DNA of 49,320 nucleotides from Diphasiastrum complanatum (GCA_029204225.1 CM055103.1:56842885-56892204), one strand, 5' to 3'. Shown: positions 10,678 through 22,349, numbered from the stretch's first letter. Numbers and translations are program-made. The notes: generated from the sequence alone by a model not told the origin.

Positions 10678-10911
10678 TTCCTTAACGACAGTGATAACGT
10701 GCGTCATTTCCATAACAGCAGTGATAAGATGCGTAAATTGTATATCTATAAGAAGTTGCATATGCTGTCCAAAGTTGCATAAAAATTAGCATTTGGAACA
10801 TCTTTTCTCGCAATGCTCCCTTGTAAATATTATGTGTTGCAAGAGATTAGTTCTCAGAAAATTTAGTCTGCTTGCAACATTGTAGGTCACACACCATCCG
10901 CTAGAATCGTC
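10678..10911 (-). repeat. Right terminal inverted repeat
   Basis: Reverse complement of 9809-10040 with about 96% identity. On the minus strand it starts GACGATTCTAGCGG. Transcription through the unit would give a long hairpin. Confidence 0.85.
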
Positions 10912-11690
10912 GTGGTTGGAAGTATGTCGTGCAAGAAACTATGCTCAAGTTATGCTGTTTCAGCAGTATAAAACTTAACTAAATTGTGTAGACAAAGTGT
11001 TACAAGGATGTGTTTGATCATTTTTTATTGCCAATGACCTTACTTGAACCGTAAAGTTTAGGATCTAACAGTCGTGTCTATCTCACAGTTTCAGCCTATC
11101 ATATTCAAACTACATTTGTGTTTCTAAAACGGACTGAATGGTATTGTTACATCCTTGATTATTTAGGGTTATAACTAATTTACATCAGACTTTGGGCTGG
11201 AGAAGCTTCAATTCAATGGGAGTGGAATGTCCCTCAACATATCATGAATTGGATTCCAGCTTAGAATGGCTTGTGAACGCCTGGTGAGTGGCCCTACACA
11301 TAATTGCGTGTATACAGGTTGTCGTGCTTTGTGTCAATAGTCATGCTATTACTCATCTGAACACTCAATGCATTCAAGAGCCCATACAATACTCCAATCA
11401 TAGGTAAAACATCTATGTCAATAGGGCAGGTTATGGTAGTACGGGACACCATGATGACTCTAGGGGAGCAATTTTAAATGTTGGGTTTATGTCAATCAGC
11501 TGTGAGTCTCTTGTTATGTTGATATCACAATCAACTACTTGCATGATTCACTTTTTCTTGTTTGATATCCACTTTCTTCTTATACCGTTATGTAGCCCAA
11601 TTGAGACAATCCCCAAAGTTAAAGCCTGTAATAACACTCAAAAGGAGACAGTGGAGCCAAACCACCCGGGGCTAAAAGCATGGTTTGGTG
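10912..11690. other. No recognised gene
   Basis: Right flank of the inverted-repeat unit. Short ORFs (for example 11489-11713) without recognisable motifs. Confidence 0.35.
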
Positions 11691-11694
11691 ATAT

Positions 11695-11904
11695 TGATAT
11701 TGATATTTGGTGAGCATAAATATCAATAACACATTCATTCTAAATGGAAACTAAAGAATCTGGTTACTACAATGACTATTCTTTACACATAAATATCAAT
11801 ATCAATGTGATATTGATATTTAGTGATCATAAATATCAATAACACATTCATTCTAAATGGAAACTAAAGAATCTGATTACGATAACAATGACTATTCTTT
11901 ACAC
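11695..11904. repeat. Direct duplication of about 95 bp with a palindromic spacer
   Basis: Two copies, 11695-11788 and 11808-11904, run TGATATTGATATTT...ATTCTTTACAC and differ by a few substitutions and a 3-bp insertion. The spacer and copy edges form ATATCAATATCAAT / ATATTGATATT inverted repeats that could fold into a hairpin. Confidence 0.8.
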
Positions 11905-11989
11905 TGGAAATAATATGCAACTGACTCTTATATTGTATCAAGATCAGCTAAGGTTATTTTTCCATTATACAATTTCTGCCCCGACAAGT

Positions 11990-12885
11990 AAGTCTTCTCG
12001 AAAGACAATTTCTATTTCTTCATGTAGTCACCCAATACTGTTAGATCCAAAAGAAGAAGAAGAAGCTGCAACTCAGGAGCAGCCGACTCAACCAACACAA
12101 AGTTGAATTTCGAAGCCAAAAACTTCAACCAGAAGATCAACAAGAATTCAAACCCAGCCTGTCCGATACATTGATGAGTTCGCTCATTGTTCCATTCAGG
12201 AGCCAACCACAGTTGAGGAAGCTTTGTCACATGTCGATTTAGATCTCTGGAAAGAAGCAATGGACAAAGAGTACAATTCACTACTGAGAAACAATACATG
12301 GACTGTCACCAAGCTGCTAGTAGATAGATCAAATATAATGCAGATGGCAGTATCAACAAAAGGAAAGCTCGACTCGTGGCCAGGGGATTATCCATACTCT
12401 TCATGGATATACAGATGCAAATTGGGCAGGCGATGTCGACACCAAAAAATCTACTTCTGGATATATGTTCAACAATGGTCTAATATCTTGGAACAGTCGA
12501 AAACCAACCTTCATCACAATGTCATCCACAGAATCAGAATACATTGCAGCCTCTCAAGCTACCAAAGAGGCAATTTGGTTGAGGAATTTATTGTCTGATA
12601 TTGGTCCCAGACAATCAGCTCCAACAATGATTCAGTGCAACAATTAGAGTGCTATTGCATTATCGATCAACCCTAGATTTCACTCTAGGAGCAAGCATAT
12701 CTAGATTAAGTACCACTATATCAGGAGCAAGATACTCAACAAGGAAATAAGTCTGAAATTTTGCAGAACCCAATACATGGCAGCTGATATATTTATAAAA
12801 CGATTAAATCAGGAAGCAGACAAGAATTTCTGTGCTATCTTGAATTTGAAAATCAGGGCATTCAAAAATCCAGATTAAGGGGAGT
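11990..12885 (+). pseudogene. Ty1/copia pol remnant with reverse transcriptase deleted
   Basis: Plus-strand frames carry the pre-RT Pro/Gln-rich segment and the first part of a copia reverse transcriptase (EEALSHVDLDLWKEAMDKEY, LLRNNTWTV, 12200-12300), then residues of the KARLVARG motif near 12360-12390. At about 12390 the sequence jumps straight to the RNase H domain (GYTDANWAGD, then SSTESEYIAASQATKEAIW to 12590) and the C-terminal SRSKHI block near 12690. The palm with its YVDD motif is missing, and several frameshifts and stops follow. A purine-rich AAGGGGAG lies directly before the LTR at 12886. Confidence 0.8.
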
Positions 12886-13530
12886 TGTTGGATTCCTATC
12901 CTCTCTATCTCTATTCTCTGCTAATCTAGATCCATTCGCTAAGCTGTTGTAAATATTTGTATAGTTGCATACTCTATAGAAATGCACTTGTTTCTTGACA
13001 GTCTGCAGAAATACAAAGGAATCGGTGACAATGTTACCCGATAGTTCGGCCACCTCTTTTTTGTTGGCCACCTTCTCTTAGTCGGCTATCAGCGATTGTT
13101 CGGCCATACATGATTGGTCGGTCATCCTGGACCATCTGCGCAGATTCTCTTATTCGACCTTCCTTGAACAATCGGCCACAATTTGACTATCGGCGAATTA
13201 ACAAGTACACACGTCACAACCAGACAAAATCAAATATTGTCCGATGGCGACTGCCAACAACACATAGTGCCTTAACCTGACTATAAACTACATATATCCA
13301 TTATTTTAATTAGTTAGCCATGTGCAACAACTTATCAGTTGCTCGGTTATTTGAATCATTTATCTTCATCATGAACAATCAGTCATTCAAAGCACAATTG
13401 TATTGTTTTTTCTCTCTATTATCACAAAGTATTGTCTCAAAAAGAACACGCCTCTATCTGCATTTAGACTGTATTCTCTATATGACTAATCTATCAAAGT
13501 TCCAGTAATCTAGGTTGTGTATGCTAAATG
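12886..13530 (+). mobile_element. Copia 3' LTR (right end uncertain)
   Basis: TGTTGGATTCC begins right after the polypurine tract of the 11990-12885 pol remnant, so this is its 3' LTR. It shares CAGTCTGCAGAAATAC (12999-13014) and the general layout with the LTRs at 14676-15526 and 33078-34326. It carries short repeats based on TCGGCCA (13037-13190). I cannot find a terminal CCAACA, so the right end is approximate or truncated. Confidence 0.65.
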
Positions 13531-13629
13531 CTTATTTCATTTTTATTGTCAGATATATTTATGCTCATAGATAAACTTGTTTGTAGATTAAATCATTTCA
13601 TATGACTGATAGTAGTGTTCGATCTGTCG

Positions 13630-14270
13630 CTCTAATAACTGAGAACCAATATATCTTGGTCATAAGATCACTCTGAAAGGATTGAAGACAAATGAAGATA
13701 AGATCAAGGTAGTGTTTGAGTAATTGATACCAAAAACATTTACAGAAGTTAAATCATTTCTTGGTCTTACAATATTCTTTCAAAAATTTATAGAGAATCA
13801 TGTGAAAGTTGCAAAACCTCTTAACAATTTAACAAAAGGGAGAGCTAATAAGAAGAAGAAGAGAAGTCAATCTAGTCCGTCTATTGAGTGGAATGAAAAA
13901 CTATATCAGTATTTTGAAAAGGTCAAAAGTATGGTTGTTTCAGCTCCTATCTTATAGATTGTGGATTCAAATTTATCTTACATTGTTAGAACCAACACAA
14001 GCGATTTGGCAATTGAAGCAGTTCTTTTGCAAAATGATAGATCGATAGCATTTGAGAGCAAGAAACTCACTTGACCTATGGATTGGCAAGTGATATTTTT
14101 GGTGATAGAGATCCTAAATTTACAAATTACTTTTGGTCAGGTGTATTCCATAAGCTTGAAACCTCGCTTAGTTTTAGTTCTACTTATCATCTTGAATCAG
14201 ATGGACAGATTGAAAGAACTAATTAGACTATGGAGGATATGTTGAGGACATATGTGTCTTAGAGATCCCA
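13630..14270 (+). pseudogene. Ty3/gypsy pol fragment: RT thumb/RNase H joined to integrase core
   Basis: Plus-strand frames begin with the end of a gypsy reverse transcriptase (YLGHKITLKGLKTNEDKI, then EVKSFLGLTIFFQKFI) and the RNase H start (TNTSDLAIEAVLLQND; the catalytic Asp remains in TSD). At about 14090 it jumps to the integrase core (FGDRDPKFTNYFW..), which includes the Asp of the SDRD-type motif and LESDGQIERTN near the catalytic Glu. The rest of RNase H, the integrase zinc-binding domain and the first catalytic Asp are deleted. In-frame stops at several sites. No LTR assigned. Confidence 0.8.
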
Positions 14271-14675
14271 CAGAGTTAGTTGACAACCTAGCATGTCCCG
14301 AATGTCAGGGTCAACAAGACCAAATATAACAAGTCATTGGTTGAGCACTATTCCACCCACTCTTAACAAGGCCGTGAGTCTTATTACTTCATTGTTTTGA
14401 GGAGATAATAATATGTACGCTTGCAAAGACCAAGCCCTATTATCCAATTTTTTTCACCTTGACCAAGTGCCATCCATATCACTTTAGCACTATGTTGTTT
14501 CTCTTTAGGAATCCACTCCTAAACCCATTGTCTAGTATGCTACAAGGTGTGATTTTTTGGCGAGCTTTTTCATGTCCGAAGCGGGCTTTTTCTATTATTA
14601 AATTTCACCCACTATGACATATAAGTAACGACTACCTACTTCCACTATCTCCAATACCATATGCAATGCAATACC
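14271..14675. other. No recognised gene
   Basis: Spacer between the gypsy fragment and the next LTR. May contain further integrase-side sequence, but I cannot identify it. Confidence 0.3.
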
Positions 14676-15526
14676 TGTTGGATTATTCCTCTACTCTCCT
14701 AAATTCCATGTTAATCTAGTTCCATTCATATTGCTGCAAGTTTACATGCATTGTCGCACAGTCTGCAGAAATACTCTGCTATCGAAGATAGGCACCAGAA
14801 TGGCAACCTACTTCTCGAAAAAGTTTGACTTATCGAGGAAGTCCAACTTGTTGGGGAAGCCATACTTCACTGACTTATCGAGGAAGTTCGACTTATTGAC
14901 TCAACAGACTATCATCGAGGACCGTCAAATGACTATCCCAACTTTATCGACTATTGGCAACAACACGCTCAACTCCAAATAGTCAAAGCCTTCTCACGTC
15001 CACTTTTGATATTGTGCAACTACTTGGTCAATGACAACAGCAGCCACAATCTACTTCAGATGACACAACAACTCTATGCCACCTTCTTGTACATGCATCT
15101 GCACAATTGTAAGTTGTATATAGATGACTATTGTAATCTAATACATGGAACACAAGGATCATCAGAGGCAGATGCTTTCACGCATTGATTCTTTATTTCA
15201 GACTAATTGTCAATAATAAGGTCGTAGCTTTTACAAAGTGGAGTAAGCTTCCTGAGCACGTGGTTTCACCTGCAATTGTCTTGTGCTCACAACATCAATC
15301 TGAGTTGTATTTTCATGCATTAATATGAATCAATTATTGTCTTATTATTGCGTTCAGAGTCTTTGTCAGTATTGTATGCTTTGCTGTTCTGTTTTTTGTC
15401 TAACTCTCTTACTACTTTGTCTGGCTGTCTATTCTTTGCTTCCGCAAACCATCACACAATTCTATTGTGTTAGTCTACGTGATCCATTGCGATCCATGCA
15501 GTGCACGCGCTGAGGATATTCCAACA
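14676..15526 (+). mobile_element. Solo or truncated copia LTR, about 851 bp
   Basis: Starts TGTTGGATTATTCC and ends ATATTCCAACA, the TG..CA inverted termini of a copia LTR. The first 100 bp resemble the LTR at 12886, including CAGTCTGCAGAAATAC (14759-14774). It contains a repeated GACTTATCGAGGAAGT motif (about 14828 and 14871). The flanks ATACC and CATCT do not match, so no target duplication is visible and it may be a recombinant. Confidence 0.65.
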
Positions 15527-17252
15527 CATCTCCAAACAATACCACTATTTGGCATTGTGCCACTACAATTTCGAGGCATAAAGCTTAAGTGCATATATCA
15601 TTTTCCAACAATAGTGCAAGCCTAAATCTTGGTCCATTCAAAAGTTTTAGCACATCAAAAATTTTATGACACAAATGATGATGTTGTCTAATATTTGCTG
15701 ACCTTTTCAAAAGATGTGTTGTATGTCTCAACCTCTGCAAAAATTCCAAGATGGACTTACACTTGAATGTAGCTCTTCCAATGGATTTTCACAATGATAT
15801 CGACACCACATCCTGATGAACGGTCTATGTTACCTGCAAGCTACATAGCTCGTTCCATTGACTAAGGATGGTCCTAGCTTTGAATTATGAATATCATATT
15901 TCAAGATTCATATCCATGTGCCGACCTCTCACATAATACACTACTTCCCTCGGCTTGCTGAGTACAGTTTATTGCCCAATGCCCACTTCTTAATTAAGGA
16001 CCAATTAGATTAAGTAAGTGACTACAATCTTTACATGGATAGGAGAATAGATTTGATTCAAGCATGCACCAATAGATTTAATTAACGATCTACAATCTAC
16101 ATTCCGTTGCATACCTCCAACCTTTCAGAAATGGGCATACACTTTGAATACTTGGATTGAATGGCATTTCCAACCAAGTTTGAAATTTTCACGTAAGTGC
16201 TTCATATGAAGGATAGTCTCTTTCACTTTTCAGACTACAGTTTATTGACCCTCTAGTGCATTATATTTATAACCTGTGAAACTTTATTTATTTTTGACCA
16301 AACTGCACGCCAAGCCTCATATATCAAGACAATATTTCATGAAGAGGGTGTACCATAATACTATTGACCATTTGAAATTGCCATTGAAGGATCTGAACGT
16401 CACATAGTACCAGAACCGACTTCTCACATTGACAACTTAAAAAAATTCAGGTTCACTAGGCAACCCTCAAGAAACTTCATTTAACTACATGTCTTAAAGG
16501 AAAATGACCAATTGATACCTCAAATTAAGATTTGGGTACCCTTTAAGTGCTCAATATTTTCATGAGAGACCATAGCATTTCTTTACTAGGTTGCAATGTG
16601 CGCTACCTCTTGCCTATCTCCTCACCTAAACATTCCTTGGTTACACAGCTGCACTAGCAAGTGGGCCTTCACATTCCTAGAGTGCATAACAAGCTATTGC
16701 ATTTCATCTTCAGCACTAAGCACTTGTAGACAAATCTAATTGAATGTAGTGTGTTCCTGAGTACCTTTCTGCCTTCTCTTCTCTTCTAAAACCAAGCTTG
16801 GGCAAGATTATCTTACAACTTGTAGTAGGCTGACAAGCCTGTCTCAACAAAGAATCTACAAAATTAGTGAAGCCAAGCAGTTCTTTAGCCATATTCACGT
16901 CCCCATCAAGTTTTCTTGAAGGCATCTACACTTAAAGATGTGGGCACTTCAGCAATGCAAGGGTAGAAACAGTTATCAGCTTATTGATACTTATGCTGCA
17001 ATGAAGGGCTGGAAAATGGTGCATTCCTACTTTCATGCAAGACTTTTCAAAAATGCTCCAAAGTTTCACCCAGAACATCTTCCTCTAACATTGTGTCTTC
17101 AGCACAACAACAACAAAGTGGGTTGGCTCCTTCCAAGTTGTGGGCTACATTATCATCGAAGGCACATGATGTGTTGTTCACATTCATGATGACAGGCTGC
17201 AATCATCCACAATATGTGCCATTGGAATTTGGATTCACACAGAAAGAAGTCC
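15527..17252. other. No recognised gene
   Basis: Short ORFs only (for example 16716-16925 minus and 16938-17189 plus), none with a motif I recognise. The last five bases before the gypsy element (CTCAA) are its target duplication. Probably old repeat DNA. Confidence 0.35.
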
Positions 17253-17257
17253 CTCAA

Positions 17258-18072
17258 TGTTGAAAGTATTTCTAGTTTATGCGATGGCTAGATCTACTCA
17301 CGATGTGGTGTAGTATAGAGAGGATCGTCCACCCTTTAAGAACCTACCAAAAGCTTCAAACGAGAATAGATAACAAGGATGGAAGCACTAAGGCTTACCC
17401 AACTAGTGCTCGGAACTGAAATGAAACTAACTAAATCAAACAGACAATAAATCCTTACTAAGGCTTATCCAACTAGCAAGGTTACTAAACTAGAACCTAA
17501 ATTAACACCCAAAAGAGAAATAGAAATAATAGATTGTGGCTAACACTAAACAATAAACAATTAAAAGCATGTCACAGTAAAAACCAATGAAAGGAGGCAA
17601 GAGGAGGCCCGAGCACCTTCTCTCAAGCTATGTACCTTCCAATGGAAACACAAATGAAATGGAAAGATAAATCTCCAAATAGAGAGCAAGATAGCTTAAT
17701 CTCAAAAGTGCTGTGTACGTGGCAAATACCTCTCCTTGTATAGCAAGGAGGGTCTTCCATAAGTATTCACTAACTTTTGGGATTAGTTTAAAACTAGCCA
17801 TTCTGGAACTCCTAACTTAGGACTTAGAAATTTAAAAATTCCTAACTTTGAAACTTAAGATAACTTAAGACAAATATTTCTAAGCTTAAGTTTCTTAAGT
17901 CTAAGTTCTAATCTTAAGTTTAAGTTATTTTATTATTTTAAGCTTCTACCCATGAACTTACAAAACACATGCCATAGTAGAAGTTTATTGGCAAATACTC
18001 ATATGTGGGCTTACACATGCCACAGTTTTATTTCTTTTTTATATTTTCTCTGTGTTTGCATAGTTGCTATCA
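17258..18072 (-). repeat. Gypsy 3' LTR (815 bp)
   Basis: Direct repeat of 30710-31531 with several percent divergence. The TATA position reads TATACAAGG on the minus strand (17734-17742), where the other LTR has TATAAAAGG. The element-internal end reads TGATAG rather than TGTTAG. Confidence 0.92.
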
Positions 18073-18089
18073 TTATTCCCCTCCTTATT
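18073..18089 (-). promoter_or_regulatory. Gypsy polypurine tract
   Basis: On the minus strand AATAAGGAGGGGAATAA ends exactly at the 3' LTR, as expected for the plus-strand primer of reverse transcription. Confidence 0.75.
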
Positions 18090-18207
18090 AAATTGGTGGT
18101 CCTACACCAATCGAAGCTTTTTCATCCTGGATTTTTTGAGCTTCTTGGAGACGAGATTGTTGCTGTCAGGATTGGTAAACTTTATTGCTGACGTCCTCCA
18201 TCATTTG

Positions 18208-18975
18208 TCATCGTAATTTTTGAAGGAAGGGCATGGGTTTATAGTAATGGAGCATACCCTGTAGAAAGTTGTGGGTTTTCCATAACTCCACCATATCAAT
18301 GTGCAGTGCTGAAGTGAGGGCTGCGCGATAGTAAAGCCTTGCAATATTGATGTGGTCATCTTGCATTTGTAGTGGTTTATTGATATCAATGGCTATTGGT
18401 GGTAGCCCTCGATCCCAGAAACCCTTGAGTTATGCCAAGAATGCCACCAGGTCGCAATTGTCAACAAAATATCTAACATCACGATCAGGATTGCCATGGT
18501 GCTTTTGGTAAAATACATGGTAGTTGGTGACCATATCTTTAGCTAGGTTGCCGGTATCCACTCCTGTGAGCTTGGGCCAAAAGATCTTGTTTTTGATCTT
18601 GGTGACAGGAAACAGTTCTTGTCGTGCTTCCTGATAGTAGTAGGGATTGGTGCACATGTAGGAGGGCACTTCGAGATATCGTGCCATGGATATTTTGCTC
18701 TGTAGGAAGAGTTGATGGCGCCAGAGTGGCTGTGGATCGAGGAGCTTTATTGCTTCCTTATGGGCTTTGCAATGGTCCAGACCTGACAGTATGTAGCCGC
18801 CACGCTCCTTTGTGGTGGGATATGTCTTAGCAAATTCTTGAGATGCACGCAACTCCTTGTTCGGTTCAGTAGGCATGATTTTGTGCCAGATGGTTGGTGC
18901 TTCAGCTGCAACGACATGTTCAGTTTGTGGATCAGGTTCATGGGATAGAGGAGGTGAAGAGTGTGGAAAAAGTTA
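18208..18975 (-). pseudogene. Extra ORF between integrase and 3' LTR of the gypsy element, unknown
   Basis: A minus-strand frame is open from about 18975 to a TGA at 18208-18210, broken only by one TAA at 18430-18432. An ATG at 18876 starts 148 codons before that TAA. The protein is soluble-looking, rich in His, Tyr and Trp, with no obvious membrane segment, signal peptide or zinc motif (for example NPYYYQEARQELFPVTK and KNKIFWPKLTGV). Its place, after integrase and before the polypurine tract, is where plant Athila/Tat-type gypsy elements carry an env-like or other extra ORF. I do not recognise the family. It could be an additional retroelement protein or a captured host fragment. The single stop shows that it decayed recently or is read through. 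Confidence 0.6.
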
Positions 18976-19869
18976 TTTTTGCATTTTTCACAAAGGGTTA
19001 GCTATAGCAATTCTTTGAAATTCGGAAGAAAATTGGCGTTGAATGAATGGAAGGTTAGTGGTGTCGATAACTCTTGATGGAAATCATGAAGATGTTGCCT
19101 GAATAAGGCATAGGGGCCTTACGATGATGAAGTGAGAGGGATGAGTCGCAAGAGGCCATGGTAGCAGTGATTCTAGATGTTTCTGAAAATTTTGAAAATT
19201 CTAAAAAATTTCAGCATGAACTCTGGAGCTAAAATCTAGAATGAACTTGTGGAGGGAATGGTTGAGGCCTATATATAGACTTTTTTGGACAAGAAATCGC
19301 AGTTGCTCCAGAAATCGTTCTCAGTGCCCACGATTTCCTAGTGAGGTGCACGAATTTTGAGGCACTATTCTGAGGGCCGACGAATTCCTGTAAGTGGTTT
19401 TTTTGTACAAAAATGAGAAAAATGGCTGACAGTACAAAATTTGGTCGGATCAGAATTCGCAAACATGACAGAGAAATCGTGGAGATGATTTTAAGTCTCA
19501 GCGAATTATCTACAAATTCTGTCAGGGAGGATCAGATGCAGAAAACTAATTTTTTTCTATTTCTGAAAAGTTTTTTTTCTGAGACAAAATTCATGGAGGT
19601 AAAAAGTAAATCGTGCATGTTAAAAAACTGGTTAGGCGAATTCTATCTGATGTGGTTATGAGAGAAATTTTCTGAAAAGAATGATTCTTGTGGTTTTCAC
19701 AGAAAAAGACTGATTGTATATCTGATCTGATGATATCTTGATGTTCTGAAACAAGAAAATAGAGTAAAAAATTGTTGAAATGGCAAGCAGACAGTAAATA
19801 AAATTAAGGAAGAAAAATTAGGAAATAAAGTAACTCAATACATATCAAGATAAAAACATGACTCATTGT
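18976..19869 (-). other. Gypsy non-coding region with GAATTC-containing modules
   Basis: No coding frame. It has three GAATTC sites (19382, 19453, 19638) in contexts such as CAGAATTCGC and GCGAATTCT, matching modules in the element's leader at 29960-30460. Likely an untranslated region with structural or packaging sequence. Confidence 0.5.
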
Positions 19870-21240
19870 ATTTTCTCAGTCTACTCCCATTGACCGCAGT
19901 GTCTAAAAGATCGCCTTGTAGGGTTTGGAGTTAGACATATCCGAAGGAAAATATCTTTTGAATGACATAAGGTCTTTGGCCAGAGAATTTGAGTTTTCCT
20001 TTGAATGCTTTGGCTTGGTATAACAGGATCTTATCTCCGACCTGGAACTCTTTGAGTTTTAAGAATCGATCATGTCATGTCTTTTGTCGACATTTGTGGA
20101 CTTGTTGAGCATGGATGCCGATCTGACGTGTTTCACACAGTTGTTCCAGATGAAATAATCTATTTGCTAGGATCTGTCGATTATCCAGCTCAAGATTATA
20201 GGCTACTCGAAGGGATGGGATATGGAATTCTACAGGCATAACGGCTTCTTGGCCATATACTAGTTGGAAAGGGGTTAAGTTGTGGCTCACTTCAGGGTAG
20301 TGTGGTAGGCCCATAGAGCAGCTTGAAGTTTTAGTTCCCAATCGGATCGGCTGGACTTGACGGTTTTGGTGTGAACACCACATAAAATTTTGTTGGTGGA
20401 TTCCACCTGAAGCGTGGATAATACGGGGAACTTTTGTGATGTACCACAAAAAATTTGAAAAGGAGATCTGCTATTGCAAAGTTAAGAAAATGTGTACCCC
20501 TATCGCTGATAAGTTCAAGAGGACATTCGAAATGAATGATAACCTGTTCATAGAGAAATTTCACGGTAGAACGACCGTCAGCATTGCAAACAGCTCTTGC
20601 TTGAGCCCATTTGGTACAATAGTCCGTAGCTACTATGATATAGCGGGATTGAGTGTGTCTAGCAGCGGGACTAATGGGTCCAACATAATCAATTTCCCAA
20701 TTCTGGAAGCTTGATCAGTTGTGACAGGGTGCAAAGGCATGTAGTCGGTCTTTTGAAATCGTTTGGTTATTTGACAAACTTCACAAGCCTTAGTGTAGGT
20801 GTGCATATTCTTGAAGAGAGTTGGCCACCAAAAGCTGGCCAAGAGGATTTTCTTAATAGTCATTTTGGAAGAGAAATGACCTGCTCCAACACCTTCATGA
20901 GTGAGAAAGATGACAGAAGGTATTTCACCTTCAGTAAGACAATATCGAATAATTCCATCTAACCCTTGTTTGTAAAGTTGGCCTGCAATTAATGCATAAG
21001 GTTTGGTTTTGAAGACCAACGCATGTTGTTCGGGGTTAGATAAGGATGGATCCATCTGCCCTGAAGTTAAATATTCTATGATTTCCTTGGCCCAAACGGG
21101 TGCAAAGTCAACCTGAAATAAGATGGCATCGGGTAAATCATCGTGGACAATGTATTCATTACTTTCATTTGGCTCACTCAAGGAAAGAGTGATGGTGCAG
21201 ACAGGGCCTTCATAGGACAAATTACCATTTGGCTCACGTT
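19870..21240 (-). pseudogene. Gypsy integrase, frameshifted
   Basis: Going down the minus strand from about 21220: a linker, then the HHCC zinc-binding domain (HEGVGAGHF.. near 20910 and CEVCQITKR near 20780), then the catalytic core with its first Asp in ATDYCTKWAQA (about 20620) and second Asp in ISDRGTHF (about 20500), a region with TPFQLVYGQEAVMPVE (about 20265-20220), and a C-terminal domain with VGDKILLYQAKAFKGKLKFSG and RPYVIQKIF ending near 19880. The pieces lie in different frames (breaks near 20640, 20450 and 20075), so no full protein is made. This matches the plant gypsy order and inserts cDNA in intact relatives. No RNase H or reverse transcriptase precedes it. Confidence 0.88.
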
Positions 21241-21615
21241 GAGCTTGGGGTAATTAGATTGTGACATTCTCGATCGTATAGTCCTTAAAGTACTTAGGCA
21301 CATCATGTGTTGGAGATTCAAGGGGGGCCTTGCCTTTCAACTGTCTGGATGGTGATTTTGGAGGTTCGGGGTTTGGTGTAGGAACAGATGCAATCTCAAG
21401 AACTTCCCTAGTAGTGGTAAGGTCGCCAGGCGGCTGAATCTGAAGAGGTTTTTTTATCTTTTTCTTCATGGTATGGCCACGTGGTTGTGGCTTCGGAGAA
21501 CGTGAGGTGTGCATATGAGAGAGTGGTGGCACATCATGGAGGATCTTGTCGTCGATTTGAAAAATTGTTTCTTCCTCACAAAGGTCCCATGGATAGTTTG
21601 GTCATTTGACCCGGT
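21241..21615 (-). pseudogene. Gypsy linker coding remnant before integrase
   Basis: A minus-strand ORF at 21254-21532 is Pro/Lys/Ser-rich (PKSPSRQLKGKAPLESP) without domains. It is where the reverse transcriptase should lie in a gypsy pol gene, yet no polymerase motif is present; the deleted region probably collapsed here. The copia insertion lies immediately to the right. Confidence 0.45.
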
Positions 21616-21620
21616 AGAAC

Positions 21621-22349
21621 TGTTGATTTTCACACGTGTGGACTGTCCACTACATGTACTTGTGATCTCCTAAGGTGTGTAGATGCACCAAGATCAAGAC
21701 TAGATTGAGATTCAAGATCAATCTTGAATCCTATGGCAAAAACACACTACTACATGCATTCAATCACTTCCAACTCTCACTCACACGTGTGGGAAGTATT
21801 CAAAAAATAATCTAAGTAAAAACAAGCTGCTCTCCTCGGGTAGAGAGAGAAAATGCATCAAGAGCTCTCGGGTAGAGAGAGAAAGCTAGAAATCCAAAAA
21901 CTCACAAAATCCATGAAATCACCAAATCAATTGATTTCAAAATGAGGAGTACAATGATACTAGTAGGTCCATGAGCTACCACTATGCTTAACTATGATTG
22001 GACCACATTTTGTCACCTCTTGATCCTATTGGATCATTGATCTATGCACCTCTTAATTCTATTGGACTATATTCAAGCACACCTCAATTTCCTATTGGAC
22101 CTCACAAGGTTCCACCTCTATATCCTATTGGACCTCTTGGAATTCATCAAACAAAAACTTTACACTTGTCTACACTCTAATTAGCAAGTGTTTAGCCTCT
22201 TACTCTATTTTGGCTCAATAGTGGCATTACAAGTGGAAATGCATAATTTGCCATCTATGCCAAATTTATTCCTATCAACATCCTACACCTAGATGCTTGA
22301 ACATAAGACCCCTATATCTAACATAGATAATCTTTTTCAATTCTTCACA
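21621..22349 (-). repeat. Copia 3' LTR (729 bp)
   Basis: TGTTGATTTTC..CTTCACA in plus orientation, so TGTGAAG..CAACA in element sense. Contains two CACACGTGTG palindromes (21631 and 21782) with a G-box core, and a duplicated CTCGGGTAGAGAGAGAAA motif. Confidence 0.95.

Larger units (their letters stand above)
9809..10911. mobile_element. Foldback/Pack-TIR-like unit carrying an AN1 gene fragment
   Basis: The arms 9809-10040 (232 bp) and 10678-10911 (234 bp) are inverted copies. By eye they differ by eight substitutions and one 2-bp gap, about 96% identity. The arms enclose 637 bp that hold a broken piece of an A20/AN1 stress-associated protein gene. Long terminal inverted repeats around a host-gene piece are the hallmark of Pack-MULE or foldback elements. 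I see no transposase and no matching 9-bp duplication next to the arm ends, so the element class is inferred; a non-transposon inverted duplication is the alternative. Confidence 0.65.

Noticed and set aside
16716-17189. Two short ORFs next to the gypsy insertion
   Set aside because: No motif, no homologue recognised, and no link to the elements on either side.
21998-22180. Proline-rich 60-codon ORF in the copia LTR, present again at 27490-27672
   Set aside because: It is repeated only because the LTR is repeated; no start context or domain supports coding.
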